Assembly (NCBI RefSeq): GCF_002291445.1
Contig: NZ_CP014137.1
Location: 806,001 to 870,000 of the forward strand
Direction of reading: 5' to 3'
Length of the DNA: 64,000 nt
DNA from: Brenneria goodwinii
GTDB taxonomy: Bacteria > Pseudomonadota > Gammaproteobacteria > Enterobacterales > Enterobacteriaceae
Shown piece by piece: positions 54,498 to 64,000 of the stretch (position 1 is the stretch's first letter; each line of letters opens with the position of its first letter). A program made the translations under genes and the position numbers. The notes beneath the pieces are model-generated. The model did no database searches, was not told where the DNA came from, and saw only the letters and a program-made list of their open reading frames with translations.

Positions 54498-54908
54498 CAG
54501 GTTATTCCTCTACAGCACCATGATTAAAACCAAACTTTGTCTAGCCGCCGGACGGCCATATATGCGCAAAGACGGTGACGTGAATCGGGTTATCGCCATT
54601 GATGCGGAATGTGCTGGTGCGCTTTCCTGCATGGAACGGACATGCCAGACATGGTCTGGGATTATCGATCGGCCCGACTTCGGCCGTTTATCTTCCGGAT
54701 TGCCAACATGATTTTGGCGGAAGCTCCGGCTAAATCGGAAATGAATTTTTCGAATATCGTATTCCTAACTGATAGGTGCGAAACCGGCGCATTTCTGGTT
54801 TGTATGGCCTGTAGGGCGTCTTACCGGGCCGTCGCGACCATAAATCTAATAGATTTTGAGGTTCGGGCCTGAAAACAACGCATCTATTCTTTCAGGCCGT
54901 AGGCGGTG
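54498..54908. other. Gap with no clear gene; inverted repeat near its end
   Basis: Open frames here (for example from 54521) lack ribosome sites and recognisable motifs, so I call no gene. GGCCTGAAA (54866-54874) and TTTCAGGCC (54890-54898) form a 9-bp stem just after the URO-D gene's stop on the reverse strand and may act as its terminator, though no T-run follows. Confidence 0.4.
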
Positions 54909-55910
54909 TTAAATCTGGTTTGCTATTGTTGCAGCCAGTTTTATGTTTTTAAAATCAATGTCTTTTGGTACGCTGCAATCGGCGCCTAGCAGCAATCCGG
55001 CTTTACCATTATGGGCGATAATGTCACGGGTCTGTTTTTCAATTTCATCGGCAACGCCTTTATATAAGGCGCCTTGGGCCGTATTGTCAAAACCGCCCAG
55101 AATCGCTTTGCCAGGAAAAATTTTCTTGCCTTCTTCCAGCGTGACGTTTTCTACAAAGGTCGCCCAATTCACGGCCTTAACCGGATAGTGGGAAAAGTGC
55201 TGTAAATCATTTACACGCCCTTCGAAACCACAAATATGCAGTACATTATATTCGCTTAATTGATTAGCCGCATTTAACACGCGTAATTGACTTGGCTCGA
55301 TATATTTACGGTAACTTTCTTCACTAAAAGAGGGGTTCTGTACGCTTTGCACACAGAGATAGATGCCATCAATCCGTGCTTCCTGAATGAGCTTTTCTAC
55401 TAATATAGTAATGTCATCGGCTATTTTTTCTAAAGCTAACGAGAACAAATAGGGATCTTCTTCAACGAGATGGGGAAATTTATGCCTATCTTTATCGACC
55501 ATGTCAAATTTCAGCCGAAAATAATATGCGGGTGCGAAAATATTATATATTGATGCGATGTCGCCATTATACGAAGAGACGATTTCTTTTACCGCGGCGA
55601 CCTGTTTTGTTATCCATTCGTTATTTTTCCCTATGGAAGCTATTTTTTTGAAATCCTGAACGCTATTGATTTCAGTGTTGAGGACTGAGGGATGAATGAG
55701 AAATGCATCGCTCATTATTTTCGTAAAGTCAGGTTGGTTATTTTTGTAAAATTCCTGTTGTGCAATAACGCTTTTTTTGATGACTTTATCATCTTTATAA
55801 CCATAAAGTTGTTCGTCATTATTTAAGAAATGATGCCAAACACTGGCTAGAACCTCTTTGTTTTTACGCTCTAATGAATCAAAAAAAGACTGCCGTTTGT
55901 TTGTCGTCAT
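54909..55910 (-). CDS. Uroporphyrinogen decarboxylase-superfamily protein, methyltransferase-like
   Basis: This 333-residue TIM-barrel protein of the URO-D superfamily is unlikely to be HemE. The end has the HxC...C zinc motif of MtaA/MtbA/CmuA-type corrinoid or thiol methyltransferases: H225 and C227 in VLHICGFEG, and C312 in LLLGADCSVP. The middle has YLCVQSVQNPSFSEESYRKYI and ILGGFDNTAQG. I start at ATG 55910 (MTTNKRQSFF) with AAAGGA about 9 bases upstream; 21 earlier in-frame codons lack a site. It is divergent from an amino-acid ABC importer, in an AT-rich block. By inference it moves a methyl or similar group from the imported compound to a thiol acceptor. Confidence 0.82.
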   Translation of the reverse strand: MTTNKRQSFFDSLERKNKEVLASVWHHFLNNDEQLYGYKDDKVIKKSVIAQQEFYKNNQPDFTKIMSDAFLIHPSVLNTEINSVQDFKKIASIGKNNEWITKQVAAVKEIVSSYNGDIASIYNIFAPAYYFRLKFDMVDKDRHKFPHLVEEDPYLFSLALEKIADDITILVEKLIQEARIDGIYLCVQSVQNPSFSEESYRKYIEPSQLRVLNAANQLSEYNVLHICGFEGRVNDLQHFSHYPVKAVNWATFVENVTLEEGKKIFPGKAILGGFDNTAQGALYKGVADEIEKQTRDIIAHNGKAGLLLGADCSVPKDIDFKNIKLAATIANQI

Positions 55911-56204
55911 TATCGTATTTTCCTTTAAGCGTATATTTAAATAAATATTACTTACATAATATTCTCTATTCATTGTCTGATTTCAATAGCAGAATATATA
56001 CTCTTATATTATTTTGTAAACTATATATATTCGGTAATATTATATAGTAATAATGGTTGGCAATGTTAGTATCCAAAAACGAAGGTTCAATATGTATCAT
56101 TTTGAATGACTAGGGTAGAACATCAACGAAACGTTTTGTTCACATTATGAAAAAGACATTGTTACCTATTAATGGCGACTTCATAAGTAGCATAGGAAAT
56201 ATTA
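55911..56204. promoter_or_regulatory. Divergent promoter region of the AT-rich cassette
   Basis: These 294 bp are very AT-rich, with no open frame of note. They separate the URO-D gene from the importer operon and must carry both promoters. The palindrome AAACGTTT at 56131-56138, within ACGAAACGTTTTGT, is a possible operator. AGGA before ATG 56205 is the ribosome site for the ATPase gene. Confidence 0.4.
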
Positions 56205-56945
56205 ATGATTAGGTTAGAAAATATCCATAAGCGTTTTGATGATGAAGAGGTTTTGAAAGGCGCATCAATAGATATCAAAAAAGGTCAGGTGGTTTGTCTT
56301 ATTGGGCCGAGTGGTTCAGGGAAAACAACATTATTAAGATGCATCAATTTTCTGGAAAAAGCCGATAAAGGGCGTATTACCATTGGTTCAGTCTCTGTGG
56401 ATTGTGAAAAAGCAAGTAAAAAAGATATCGAAAATATCCGCGCTAAAACAGCGATGGTATTCCAGTCATATAATTTGTTCAATAACAAGACTGCATTAGA
56501 AAATGTTATGGAAGGGCTGATTTACGCTAAAGGAATAGCCAAAAAAGAAGCCAAAGAGATTGCTGAAAATTTGCTTCGCAAAGTGGGGTTGGCGCATAAA
56601 CAGGATACATACCCAAGTAAGCTATCCGGCGGGCAAAAGCAGCGCGTAGGCATCGCCAGAGCACTGGCGATGAATCCTGATGTTCTCCTTCTGGATGAGC
56701 CGACATCAGCCTTGGACCCGGAAATTGTGGGTGAAATATTAAAATTAATTAGGGAAATTGCGCAGGAAGGGCAAACCATGATTATTGTTACCCATGAAAT
56801 GAGCTTTGCTAATGAGGTTGCTTCAAATGTAATCTTTATGGAAAAAGGGTTGATCGTTGAAGAGAATATTCCCCGTGAAATATTCAGTAATCCGAAAGAA
56901 AGCAGAACGAAAGAATTTTTGGAACGAATCAACTTCACGATATAA
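56205..56945 (+). CDS. Polar amino-acid ABC transporter ATP-binding protein
   Basis: This 246-residue GlnQ/HisP-type ATPase has Walker A GPSGSGKTT near residue 36, Q-loop MVFQSYNLF, signature LSGGQKQR, and Walker B VLLLDEPTSALDPEIVG, followed by VTHEMSFANEV. It powers the two permeases that follow. The codon use is AT-rich, with many AAA, ATT and TTA codons, unlike the GC-rich ATPases elsewhere in this window. The operon runs ATPase, permease, permease, binding lipoprotein with gaps of 23, 12 and 32 bases. Confidence 0.92.
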   Translation: MIRLENIHKRFDDEEVLKGASIDIKKGQVVCLIGPSGSGKTTLLRCINFLEKADKGRITIGSVSVDCEKASKKDIENIRAKTAMVFQSYNLFNNKTALENVMEGLIYAKGIAKKEAKEIAENLLRKVGLAHKQDTYPSKLSGGQKQRVGIARALAMNPDVLLLDEPTSALDPEIVGEILKLIREIAQEGQTMIIVTHEMSFANEVASNVIFMEKGLIVEENIPREIFSNPKESRTKEFLERINFTI

Positions 56946-56968
56946 ATCGGTAAAATGAGACTATTATA

Positions 56969-57664
56969 ATGGACAGTAAATTTATTGATATATCTCAAAT
57001 TATTGAAATTTTTCCTAAGTTATTAGAGAATTTATCAGTAACTTTGTATATTTCTATCACTTCGCTGGTCTTTGGTTTATTACTTGGTCTGGTGCTGACC
57101 GTGATGCAGGGAAGTAAGCGTCTTTTGATAAGGGGAACGGCATCAATTTACATTGATGTGATGCGCAGTACGCCGTTATTATTATTAATCTTTTTGGTTT
57201 TTTTCGGTTCAAAGGTTCTTTTGACTCAGCTAGGCGTCAGCCAGAGATTATTTAGCGATAGTTTTTTTGCGATCCTGGCAATCACGTTAGGAATGAGCGC
57301 CTATTTTTCTGAAATGATGCGTTCAGCCTATAACTCCGTTGACAAGGGACAGCTTGAGGCGATAAATAGTCTGGCTATTCCGGTTGTCGGCGGATTTATC
57401 CGTATCATTTTGCCACAGGCCACAATCATTGCCATCCCTAATCTGGGAAATTTAATGATTAATATTGTTAAACTTACCTCATTAGTCAGTTTAATTGGTA
57501 TTGTTGATGTATTTGGCCGAGCTAAAAAAATCTCAAACAGCAATTACGGAGTAAACCAGCTAGAGGCCTTTATTTCAGTAATTATTATTTACTGGATAAT
57601 TAACGTGTTAATTGATGTTGCCATGAAATTCTTAGAAAAGAAATATCGGTATCTATTAGATTAA
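56969..57664 (+). CDS. Polar amino-acid ABC transporter permease (first)
   Basis: This 231-residue HisM-type inner-membrane permease has about five helices, with IDVMRSTPLLLLIFLVFFG, a segment around EMMRSAYNSVDKGQLEAINSLAIPVVGGFI that contains the EAA loop, and VKLTSLVSLIGIVDVFG. Permeases of this type usually carry G-M/L-P at the loop; here it is SLAIPVVG. It is codon-biased like its neighbours. It forms the channel with the next gene product. Confidence 0.9.
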   Translation: MDSKFIDISQIIEIFPKLLENLSVTLYISITSLVFGLLLGLVLTVMQGSKRLLIRGTASIYIDVMRSTPLLLLIFLVFFGSKVLLTQLGVSQRLFSDSFFAILAITLGMSAYFSEMMRSAYNSVDKGQLEAINSLAIPVVGGFIRIILPQATIIAIPNLGNLMINIVKLTSLVSLIGIVDVFGRAKKISNSNYGVNQLEAFISVIIIYWIINVLIDVAMKFLEKKYRYLLD

Positions 57665-57676
57665 AAGGTATATATT

Positions 57677-58369
57677 GTGTTCAGCTTAGACTTCTTCATT
57701 GTTAACTTTCCAGTTGTTTTACAAGCTGTTCCGTTGACATTAGGCATTGCCTTAGCATCAGTTATATTATCGACGCTGTTTGGAGCTATTCTTGCTGTTA
57801 TAAAAATAAAACGCATACCTGTACTTTATCCTATCGCGTCTATATTCATGTCATTTAGCCGCTCGGTGCCGAATTTGGCTGTCCTCTATTTTCTATACTT
57901 CGCATTTCCTTACTTTGTCGGTGCGCTAAGAGGGGATTACTCTATTGCTCTGGGCGCCAATAAATTAAATCCTAATCTGGTGGCAATAATAACCTTTACT
58001 ATTACATTCAGCGTCTATTTTGCGGAGGTTTTTCGTTCAGCGTATTACTCTGTTGATAAGGGGCAATTTGAGGCGGCCTGGTCAATTGGTTTACCCACGA
58101 GAACTTATTTACGCCGAATTATTTTTCCACAGGCAACCATCCAGGCCTTACCTAATTATACCAGCGTTGTAATCGATTTAATTAAAGATACGTCTTTAGT
58201 TTATACCATCTCGGTGATGGATATTATGGGAAAAGCGACATTTGTCGCGGCCAGAGGATTCCACTACATTGATGCTTACCTGATCGCGTTTGTGATCTAC
58301 TTGATTATTTGCTTCACCATCTCAAAATCATTGCGTTATTTAGAAGTTAAACTGAGTTGTTACAGATGA
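57677..58369 (+). CDS. Polar amino-acid ABC transporter permease (second)
   Basis: This 230-residue HisQ-type permease has FFIVNFPVVLQAVPLTLGIALAS as first helix (in part), SRSVPNLAVLYFLYFAFPYF, the EAA loop EVFRSAYYSVDKGQFEAAWSIGLP with RTYLRRIIFPQA, and VVIDLIKDTSLVYTISVMDIMG. It starts at GTG 57677, with AAGG 8 bases upstream. It is the partner of the first permease. The binding lipoprotein gene follows. Confidence 0.9.
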   Translation: MFSLDFFIVNFPVVLQAVPLTLGIALASVILSTLFGAILAVIKIKRIPVLYPIASIFMSFSRSVPNLAVLYFLYFAFPYFVGALRGDYSIALGANKLNPNLVAIITFTITFSVYFAEVFRSAYYSVDKGQFEAAWSIGLPTRTYLRRIIFPQATIQALPNYTSVVIDLIKDTSLVYTISVMDIMGKATFVAARGFHYIDAYLIAFVIYLIICFTISKSLRYLEVKLSCYR

Positions 58370-58401
58370 CAAATTATAATTTATCACAGGAGTTAGTTAA
58401 T

Positions 58402-59286
58402 ATGATGAGTAAAAAATATTTATATACAATAGTTGCAGCTCTCGCCATTGGTTTATCGGGATGTGATAATTCATCTGAGTCTGCGAATACCGCGACAAGC
58501 AACGGAAATGCGCCGGCAAGCAGCCAGGTGAAAGAGGTTGAAATTGTCATTAATGAAAATTCCTTCCCATTCTCTTTCGTTGATGATAGCGGTAAATTTT
58601 CAGGCTATGATGGCGAACTGCTTGCTATCATCGATGAAAAGCTACCAGAATACTCATTTCATTTTAATGCCGTATCCAGAGACGCGATGTTGGTTGGTCT
58701 ATCAACAGGGACTTATAACTTAGCTGCAAATCATTTCTATATTAATAAGGAGCGCGCTGAAAAATACGATTACTCAAAAGAACCCACTGGCTTAAGCGAT
58801 TTACGGCTGATCGTCAGAAATAACGATAGCGAAATAAACTCTCTGGCTGATTTTGCCAAGTCGGAAAAACGGCTGGTTCCTATCCATGTCAGTGATGCGC
58901 GTTATCAAGTTATTGCCGACTACAATGCGGCTCACCCTGATAACCAGATCGTGTTAAAGGCGACGGGCGAACAAACGGCGGCTGATATTTTCAAATCTGT
59001 TGCTTCCGGTGAATACGATGCGGCGATTTATCCAATCGGCGCATTTCTGGCCGTTACTAAACAAATAGATTTGAATTTGAAAGTATCCAACTCTGTGGGC
59101 ATCTTCCCGAATGTATTTTTATACAGTAAAACGCCGGATTCAGCCGAGTTATTAAAAGCGGTTGATAAGGTATTGGTCGATCTTAAAAATGATGGAACAT
59201 TGGCTAAGTTGTCAATTAAATGGCTTGGTGAAGATGTTTATGCACTGGACGGCGCTAAAGACATTAAAGTACCGGCTAGTTTTTAA
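58402..59286 (+). CDS. Amino-acid ABC transporter substrate-binding lipoprotein
   Basis: This 294-residue SBP_bac_3 protein carries a lipobox (LAIGLSGCDN), so it is anchored by lipid at the cysteine near residue 20, unusual for enterobacterial importers of this class and common in Gram-positives. After a Ser/Asn/Ala-rich linker come FPFSFVDDSGKFSGYDGELL, LVGLSTGTYNLAANHFY and a late IDLNLKVSNSVGIFPNVF. I start at ATG 58402, with AGGAG 9 bases upstream; an earlier start would overlap the permease. The ligand is unknown. Resemblance is to cystine/polar amino-acid binding proteins. Confidence 0.88.
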   Translation: MMSKKYLYTIVAALAIGLSGCDNSSESANTATSNGNAPASSQVKEVEIVINENSFPFSFVDDSGKFSGYDGELLAIIDEKLPEYSFHFNAVSRDAMLVGLSTGTYNLAANHFYINKERAEKYDYSKEPTGLSDLRLIVRNNDSEINSLADFAKSEKRLVPIHVSDARYQVIADYNAAHPDNQIVLKATGEQTAADIFKSVASGEYDAAIYPIGAFLAVTKQIDLNLKVSNSVGIFPNVFLYSKTPDSAELLKAVDKVLVDLKNDGTLAKLSIKWLGEDVYALDGAKDIKVPASF

Positions 59287-59308
59287 ACCATATTCTCATC
59301 CCGAATGA

Positions 59309-59337
59309 TGCGTGATTTTGAAATATTAAATCACGCA
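59309..59337 (+). terminator. Hairpin between the binding lipoprotein and ATC-hydrolase genes
   Basis: TGCGTGATTT and AAATCACGCA form a perfect 10-bp stem with a 9-base loop, 23 bases after the lipoprotein stop. It is followed by CTTTAAAA with no U-run. It may terminate part of the transcripts, leaving the next gene at a lower level. Confidence 0.5.
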
Positions 59338-59435
59338 CTTTAAAATAGTTGATTTTAATCATTGGTTTTATTGGCAATAAAGCTATTGTATAAATAGATC
59401 GTAAGTTGAAAATAATAAGTGATGAGGTTGCAATA

Positions 59436-59960
59436 ATGAGCGATGACTTGTTAGATAAAATTAAGGAGAATAATACTCCGTCAGTAACCGATGAGGTAAC
59501 TCTTGCCCTACGAGGCGTGACGGAAAAAAGAGCGTCTACTATCGCTAATATGATTGATGAAGCCCGAAGTAAAGGGCTTGATGACGGCTTCGCTCGCGCC
59601 GCGATTTATCATTATGGCGCGGCTAATGGCAGCGATATGGCTCAATCTATGCAAGATTCTAATAATATGCTTGAGTTTTCACAATCATTTACTTCCGGTT
59701 TAGAAGCTAAAGTTTATGAGATGGAGTTAATTAAAGCGACGGAAGATGAGTTTCAGGTCCATTTCCATTATTGTCCGTATGTTAATAAGTGGTTGCAACA
59801 GAATAGAACTGTCGATGAAATGGCAAATTTATGTGATATTTGCATGGAAGGCGACAAAGCGCTGGCTACGGCTTTTTCAGATTTAGAGTTCGAGTTGGGC
59901 AATACGCTAGCTAAAGGCGGTCGTGTATGTGAAATTACTTATCGTAAATCATCGTATTAA
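59436..59960 (+). CDS. L-2-amino-thiazoline-4-carboxylate (ATC) hydrolase family protein
   Basis: This 174-residue member of the ATC-hydrolase family is named for opening 2-aminothiazoline-4-carboxylate on the way to cysteine. The characteristic C-terminal half has VHFHYCPYVNKWL (H109, H111, C113), NLCDICMEGDKAL (C133, C136) and ELGNTLAKGGRVCEITY (C165), which could bind a metal. The family is broad and the true substrate need not be ATC. ATG 59436 has GAGG 8 bases upstream. It closes the AT-rich cassette of URO-D protein and amino-acid importer, so I infer that it opens the imported small molecule. Confidence 0.82.
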   Translation: MSDDLLDKIKENNTPSVTDEVTLALRGVTEKRASTIANMIDEARSKGLDDGFARAAIYHYGAANGSDMAQSMQDSNNMLEFSQSFTSGLEAKVYEMELIKATEDEFQVHFHYCPYVNKWLQQNRTVDEMANLCDICMEGDKALATAFSDLEFELGNTLAKGGRVCEITYRKSSY

Positions 59961-60228
59961 AGTCTAAAGTAGCGGCTATATATTCGGCAGCCGCAATTCG
60001 AAGAGCGTATTATTTCCGCAGAAACCTTATCGCCGGTGTTTCCCTTACATTAGATGCCGCCGGTGGCGGATCGTTAGGGGAATCTCGGCGATAAGGTGGG
60101 AAGGTGTTTGTAATGATGTTTTAAGCTGAAAAACATCAGCTTAATGAGTCAATGTTAATTAGTTATATTATCTGTGGCGTTGTAAGTTATATAATTTATT
60201 TCCCAGTAGGATAATGGTTTTTAATGTC
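59961..60228. repeat. Gap holding a long imperfect palindrome
   Basis: Within this 268-bp gap, CCTTATCGCC at 60025-60034 and GGCGATAAGG at 60087-60096 are perfect inverted arms of a 72-bp imperfect palindrome, with a central GCCGCCGGTGGCGG hairpin and near-matching TTTCCCTTA/TTAGGGGAA. It looks like a small mobile or REP-like element at the edge of the AT-rich cassette. I see no gene. Confidence 0.6.
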
Positions 60229-60441
60229 TTAAAAAACATTTTCAGGAATGATGATCTTTTTCATTGAAATAACAAAGTAATCGTCTTTTTTGAATATTTT
60301 CCCGCCTCTGTCGGCACACATTATAGCAAGTTTGAAAAAATCATCGCTTCCGATATCAAAAGCTAATTTTATTTTCTTAGCAATTCCGGATTTAATGAGC
60401 TCTTCAGCTTCGTAGTATGTTGCTGCCTGAACTAACGCCAT
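60229..60441 (-). CDS. Small conserved-looking orphan protein
   Basis: I do not recognise this 70-residue protein. It begins MALVQAATYYEAEELIKSG, continues with KIKLAFDIGSDDFFKLAIMCADRGG and ends MKKIIIPENVF. The start has GGAG 7 bases upstream and the composition is protein-like (acidic and lysine-rich, with an IMCAD stretch), so I think it is real. It has no signal peptide or membrane helix. It lies alone between a palindromic element and a hydrolase gene on the other strand; no operon context helps. Confidence 0.55.
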   Translation of the reverse strand: MALVQAATYYEAEELIKSGIAKKIKLAFDIGSDDFFKLAIMCADRGGKIFKKDDYFVISMKKIIIPENVF

Positions 60442-60740
60442 ATAATGACTCCATCAAAGAAGTGTTAGTGATAATCCTTATATTTCAATATTACTCCATT
60501 TTTATTTCAAAAAAATGAAGGATTATTTACATTTTAGTGAAATGGCGATATTCGTTTATATTCGGTAAATTTTGAGCCGCTTCAAAGCGGCGATCGAGCA
60601 GGGAAGCCGGCTTGGGCGATGGTATGTCCTGCGGGATTTTTAATTTTCTGACATGCATCTGACACAAAAACGCGTTATGGTTGCTATGTTATCCGTTTAT
60701 CACGTTCGTCGAGCTGTGTCTGAAACAGTCAGGAGGATGT

Positions 60741-61307
60741 ATGAGCTATGTTAATAATATCATCATAGTACATGGATTCTTATCAACACCGCGCCACCAT
60801 TGGTTCCAATGGTTACGACAGCAGTGTGAAGACGCCAACATCCGTGTTTTTATTCCCAAAATGCCCATGCCTCGCGCGCCTAAACCTGATAAATGGCTGG
60901 CGCAATTGAGTAATACCCTTGATATGCCTAATGAAAAAACCTGGTTTATTGGTCACAGCCTGGGGTGTATCACCGTTTTGCGCTACTTGTCTTCTTTGCG
61001 CGGGCGGCTGAGGGTGGGGGGCGTAATCCTGGTTTCCGGTTTTTCAGAACAGATCGAAACCCACCCGGAACTGAGCGATTTCACCGCTACGCAGATTGAT
61101 TTCGATTTATTGCGTAAAACGATAAATCACCGGATTACCATCTTATCCTCCGACGACACCGTCGTTGCACCGCGTTATACGGTAAAACTGCGCGAGCAGT
61201 TGGATGCGGAGCTATACAGCTTTACCGGCTGCGGACACTTCCTTGACTGCGATGGGTTTCATCAATTTCCGGCATTAAACAACATACTGCGTGATTATTT
61301 AAAATAA
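60741..61307 (+). CDS. RBBP9/YdeN-family serine hydrolase
   Basis: This 188-residue alpha/beta hydrolase has a complete triad: S73 in FIGHSLGCITVL, D139 (or D138) in ILSSDDTVV, and H166 in TGCGHFLDC. The N-terminal IIIVHGFLSTPRHHWFQWL is typical of the RBBP9/YdeN group, small esterases of unclear substrate. ATG 60741 has AGGAGG 5 bases upstream, a strong site. The 299-bp gap before it holds no other gene. It converges with the ABC ATPase gene after 22 bases. Confidence 0.88.
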   Translation: MSYVNNIIIVHGFLSTPRHHWFQWLRQQCEDANIRVFIPKMPMPRAPKPDKWLAQLSNTLDMPNEKTWFIGHSLGCITVLRYLSSLRGRLRVGGVILVSGFSEQIETHPELSDFTATQIDFDLLRKTINHRITILSSDDTVVAPRYTVKLREQLDAELYSFTGCGHFLDCDGFHQFPALNNILRDYLK

Positions 61308-61329
61308 TCACGCTTAGCTATGTTTTTCA

Positions 61330-63171
<1,842 letters not shown>

Positions 63172-63261
63172 GGTTTTCCTCAACATCATGCTTCTGTCTG
63201 TAACGCATCGAATCACTGGAAAGCCAGCCGATGCGATAGCCATCCGGTTTTGGCTAATCCA

Positions 63262-64000
63262 TCATCGGCCAATCGCGTATGCCTGCATCAGGCGTGGCGT
63301 GGCGGCCGCGTGCAACAGGCCGTCGGCATCGCGGCGGGCGGCGGTTAAACGCCCGATCGTCCAGGGAGCGGCGGTGGAAATCTCATGGCCGCGCGCCCTC
63401 AGCGCCGCCAATGTGGCTTCTCCTATACTGCTTTCGATCATCACATTGCCGGGTTGGCGAGTGCGCGGATAGAACGAGCCCGGGAAATGCGCGGTATGGA
63501 ACAGCGGCAGGTCGATGGCCTGTTGCAGGTTCATGCCGAAATGCGCGTAACGCAGAAAGAACGACAGTTGCCACTGGTCCTGCTGATCGCCGCCAGGCGT
63601 ACCGAATGCCAGCGTCGGCTTGCCCTGATAGAGCGCCAGTGAGGGCGTCAGCGTGGTGCGCGGACGTTTACCGGGCGCCAGCGATGTCGGCAGACCGGGT
63701 TTCAGCCAGAACATCTGGGCGCGGGAATTGAGGCAGAAGCCAAGCTGCGGAATGATGGGAGACGATTGCAGCCAGCCGCCCGACGGCGTGACGGAGACGA
63801 TATTGCCTTCGCGATCTATCACATCGATATGAACCGTGTCGCCGCGTTTTTCGGTGAGGTGCGACATGGTCGGTTCATAGACGGCGCCGGTGCCGCTCAT
63901 GGCGTTCAGCATTTGCAGGGTGAGATCGTATTGCGCTTCAAAACCGGGTAAGCGGCCGGGGCGTAAATCCAGCGACGCCTGCGCGCCAATCAGCCTGCGG
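63262..64000 (-). CDS. Gamma-glutamyltransferase family protein (partial)
   Basis: The last 245 or so codons of a GGT-family N-terminal-nucleophile hydrolase are here; the frame is open to the right edge. The likely self-cleavage/catalytic threonine is in KRGDTVHIDVIDREGN, followed by SVTPSGGWLQSSP and the substrate-loop segment TPGGDQQDQWQLSFFL. The DTVH form is the YwrD-like subfamily and not the E. coli Ggt pattern. Other GGT proteins cleave gamma-glutamyl amides such as glutathione. Placement just before a GsiA-like ATPase, on the same strand, suggests joint use of glutathione or related gamma-glutamyl compounds. Any signal peptide lies outside the window. Confidence 0.88.
   Translation of the reverse strand, partial: RRLIGAQASLDLRPGRLPGFEAQYDLTLQMLNAMSGTGAVYEPTMSHLTEKRGDTVHIDVIDREGNIVSVTPSGGWLQSSPIIPQLGFCLNSRAQMFWLKPGLPTSLAPGKRPRTTLTPSLALYQGKPTLAFGTPGGDQQDQWQLSFFLRYAHFGMNLQQAIDLPLFHTAHFPGSFYPRTRQPGNVMIESSIGEATLAALRARGHEISTAAPWTIGRLTAARRDADGLLHAAATPRLMQAYAIGR

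Noticed and set aside
54521..54711. 64-codon forward frame after the amidohydrolase gene
   Set aside because: It has no ribosome site, no recognised domain and an irregular composition; it may be debris, but I cannot support a gene.
56131..56138. PurR-like box AAACGTTT before the importer operon
   Set aside because: The flanking bases (ACG...TGT) do not match the PurR consensus GCAA...TTGC, so I note only an unnamed palindrome.

Overview
The window looks like chromosomal DNA of an enterobacterium, probably a plant- or soil-associated member near Pectobacteriaceae (Brenneria/Dickeya/Pectobacterium type) or a Sodalis-like relative. Reasons are an enterobacterial LpxP-type lipid A acyltransferase, an IolR of the RpiR family, short intergenic repeats of the kind common in these genera, a GsiA-type glutathione importer and a very large cyclic beta-1,2-glucan synthase. 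I see no rRNA, tRNA, CRISPR array, phage or intact insertion sequence. Most genes are GC-rich. The stretch 54.9-60.0 kb is clearly AT-richer and looks acquired.

Layout. (1) 1-10.7 kb: a dispersed myo-inositol catabolism cluster (iolD partial, iolR, iolB, iolA, iolC-DUF2090 fusion, a Gfo/Idh/MocA dehydrogenase and a TIM-barrel isomerase). A recurring ATGAAATTT palindromic motif in its non-coding gaps is a candidate IolR operator. (2) 11.2-16.0 kb: GntR regulator, amino-acid-type binding protein, a permease-ATPase fusion, RidA and an acetamidase/formamidase. (3) 16.4-28.1 kb: lpxP, the 2863-residue ndvB, and a secreted tannase/feruloyl-esterase. (4) 28.2-33.8 kb: FtrA-like regulator, DMT exporter, hydroxyacid dehydrogenase, Fur-type siderophore-interacting protein with a PadR regulator, and cytochrome b561.

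(5) 33.8-41.4 kb: a complete seven-gene Nit1C (nitrilase, cyanide-assimilation type) cluster, with a divergent MocR regulator and a near-perfect sigma-54 promoter. (6) 41.8-49.2 kb: a MarR regulator followed by a peptide-type ABC transporter and an amidase. A second near-perfect sigma-54 promoter and an NtrC-like site lie in front of marR. Modules 5 and 6 together look like a nitrogen-scavenging island under nitrogen-limitation control. (7) 49.3-54.5 kb: modD, an unrecognised membrane protein beside a gene scar, an ArsR regulator, a type-2 argC and an M20 amidohydrolase. (8) 54.9-60.0 kb: an AT-rich cassette with a divergent URO-D-superfamily protein carrying a methyltransferase-type HxC...C zinc motif, a polar amino-acid ABC importer and an ATC-hydrolase-family protein. 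I think it is a little-described uptake and degradation system for a small sulfur or methylated compound. (9) 60.2-64 kb: a small orphan, an RBBP9/YdeN serine hydrolase, a GsiA-like dual ATPase and a partial gamma-glutamyltransferase.

Most modules import a small nitrogen- or carbon-containing molecule and open it with a hydrolase or dehydrogenase, each with its own regulator. This fits a metabolically versatile organism living on plant-derived compounds.
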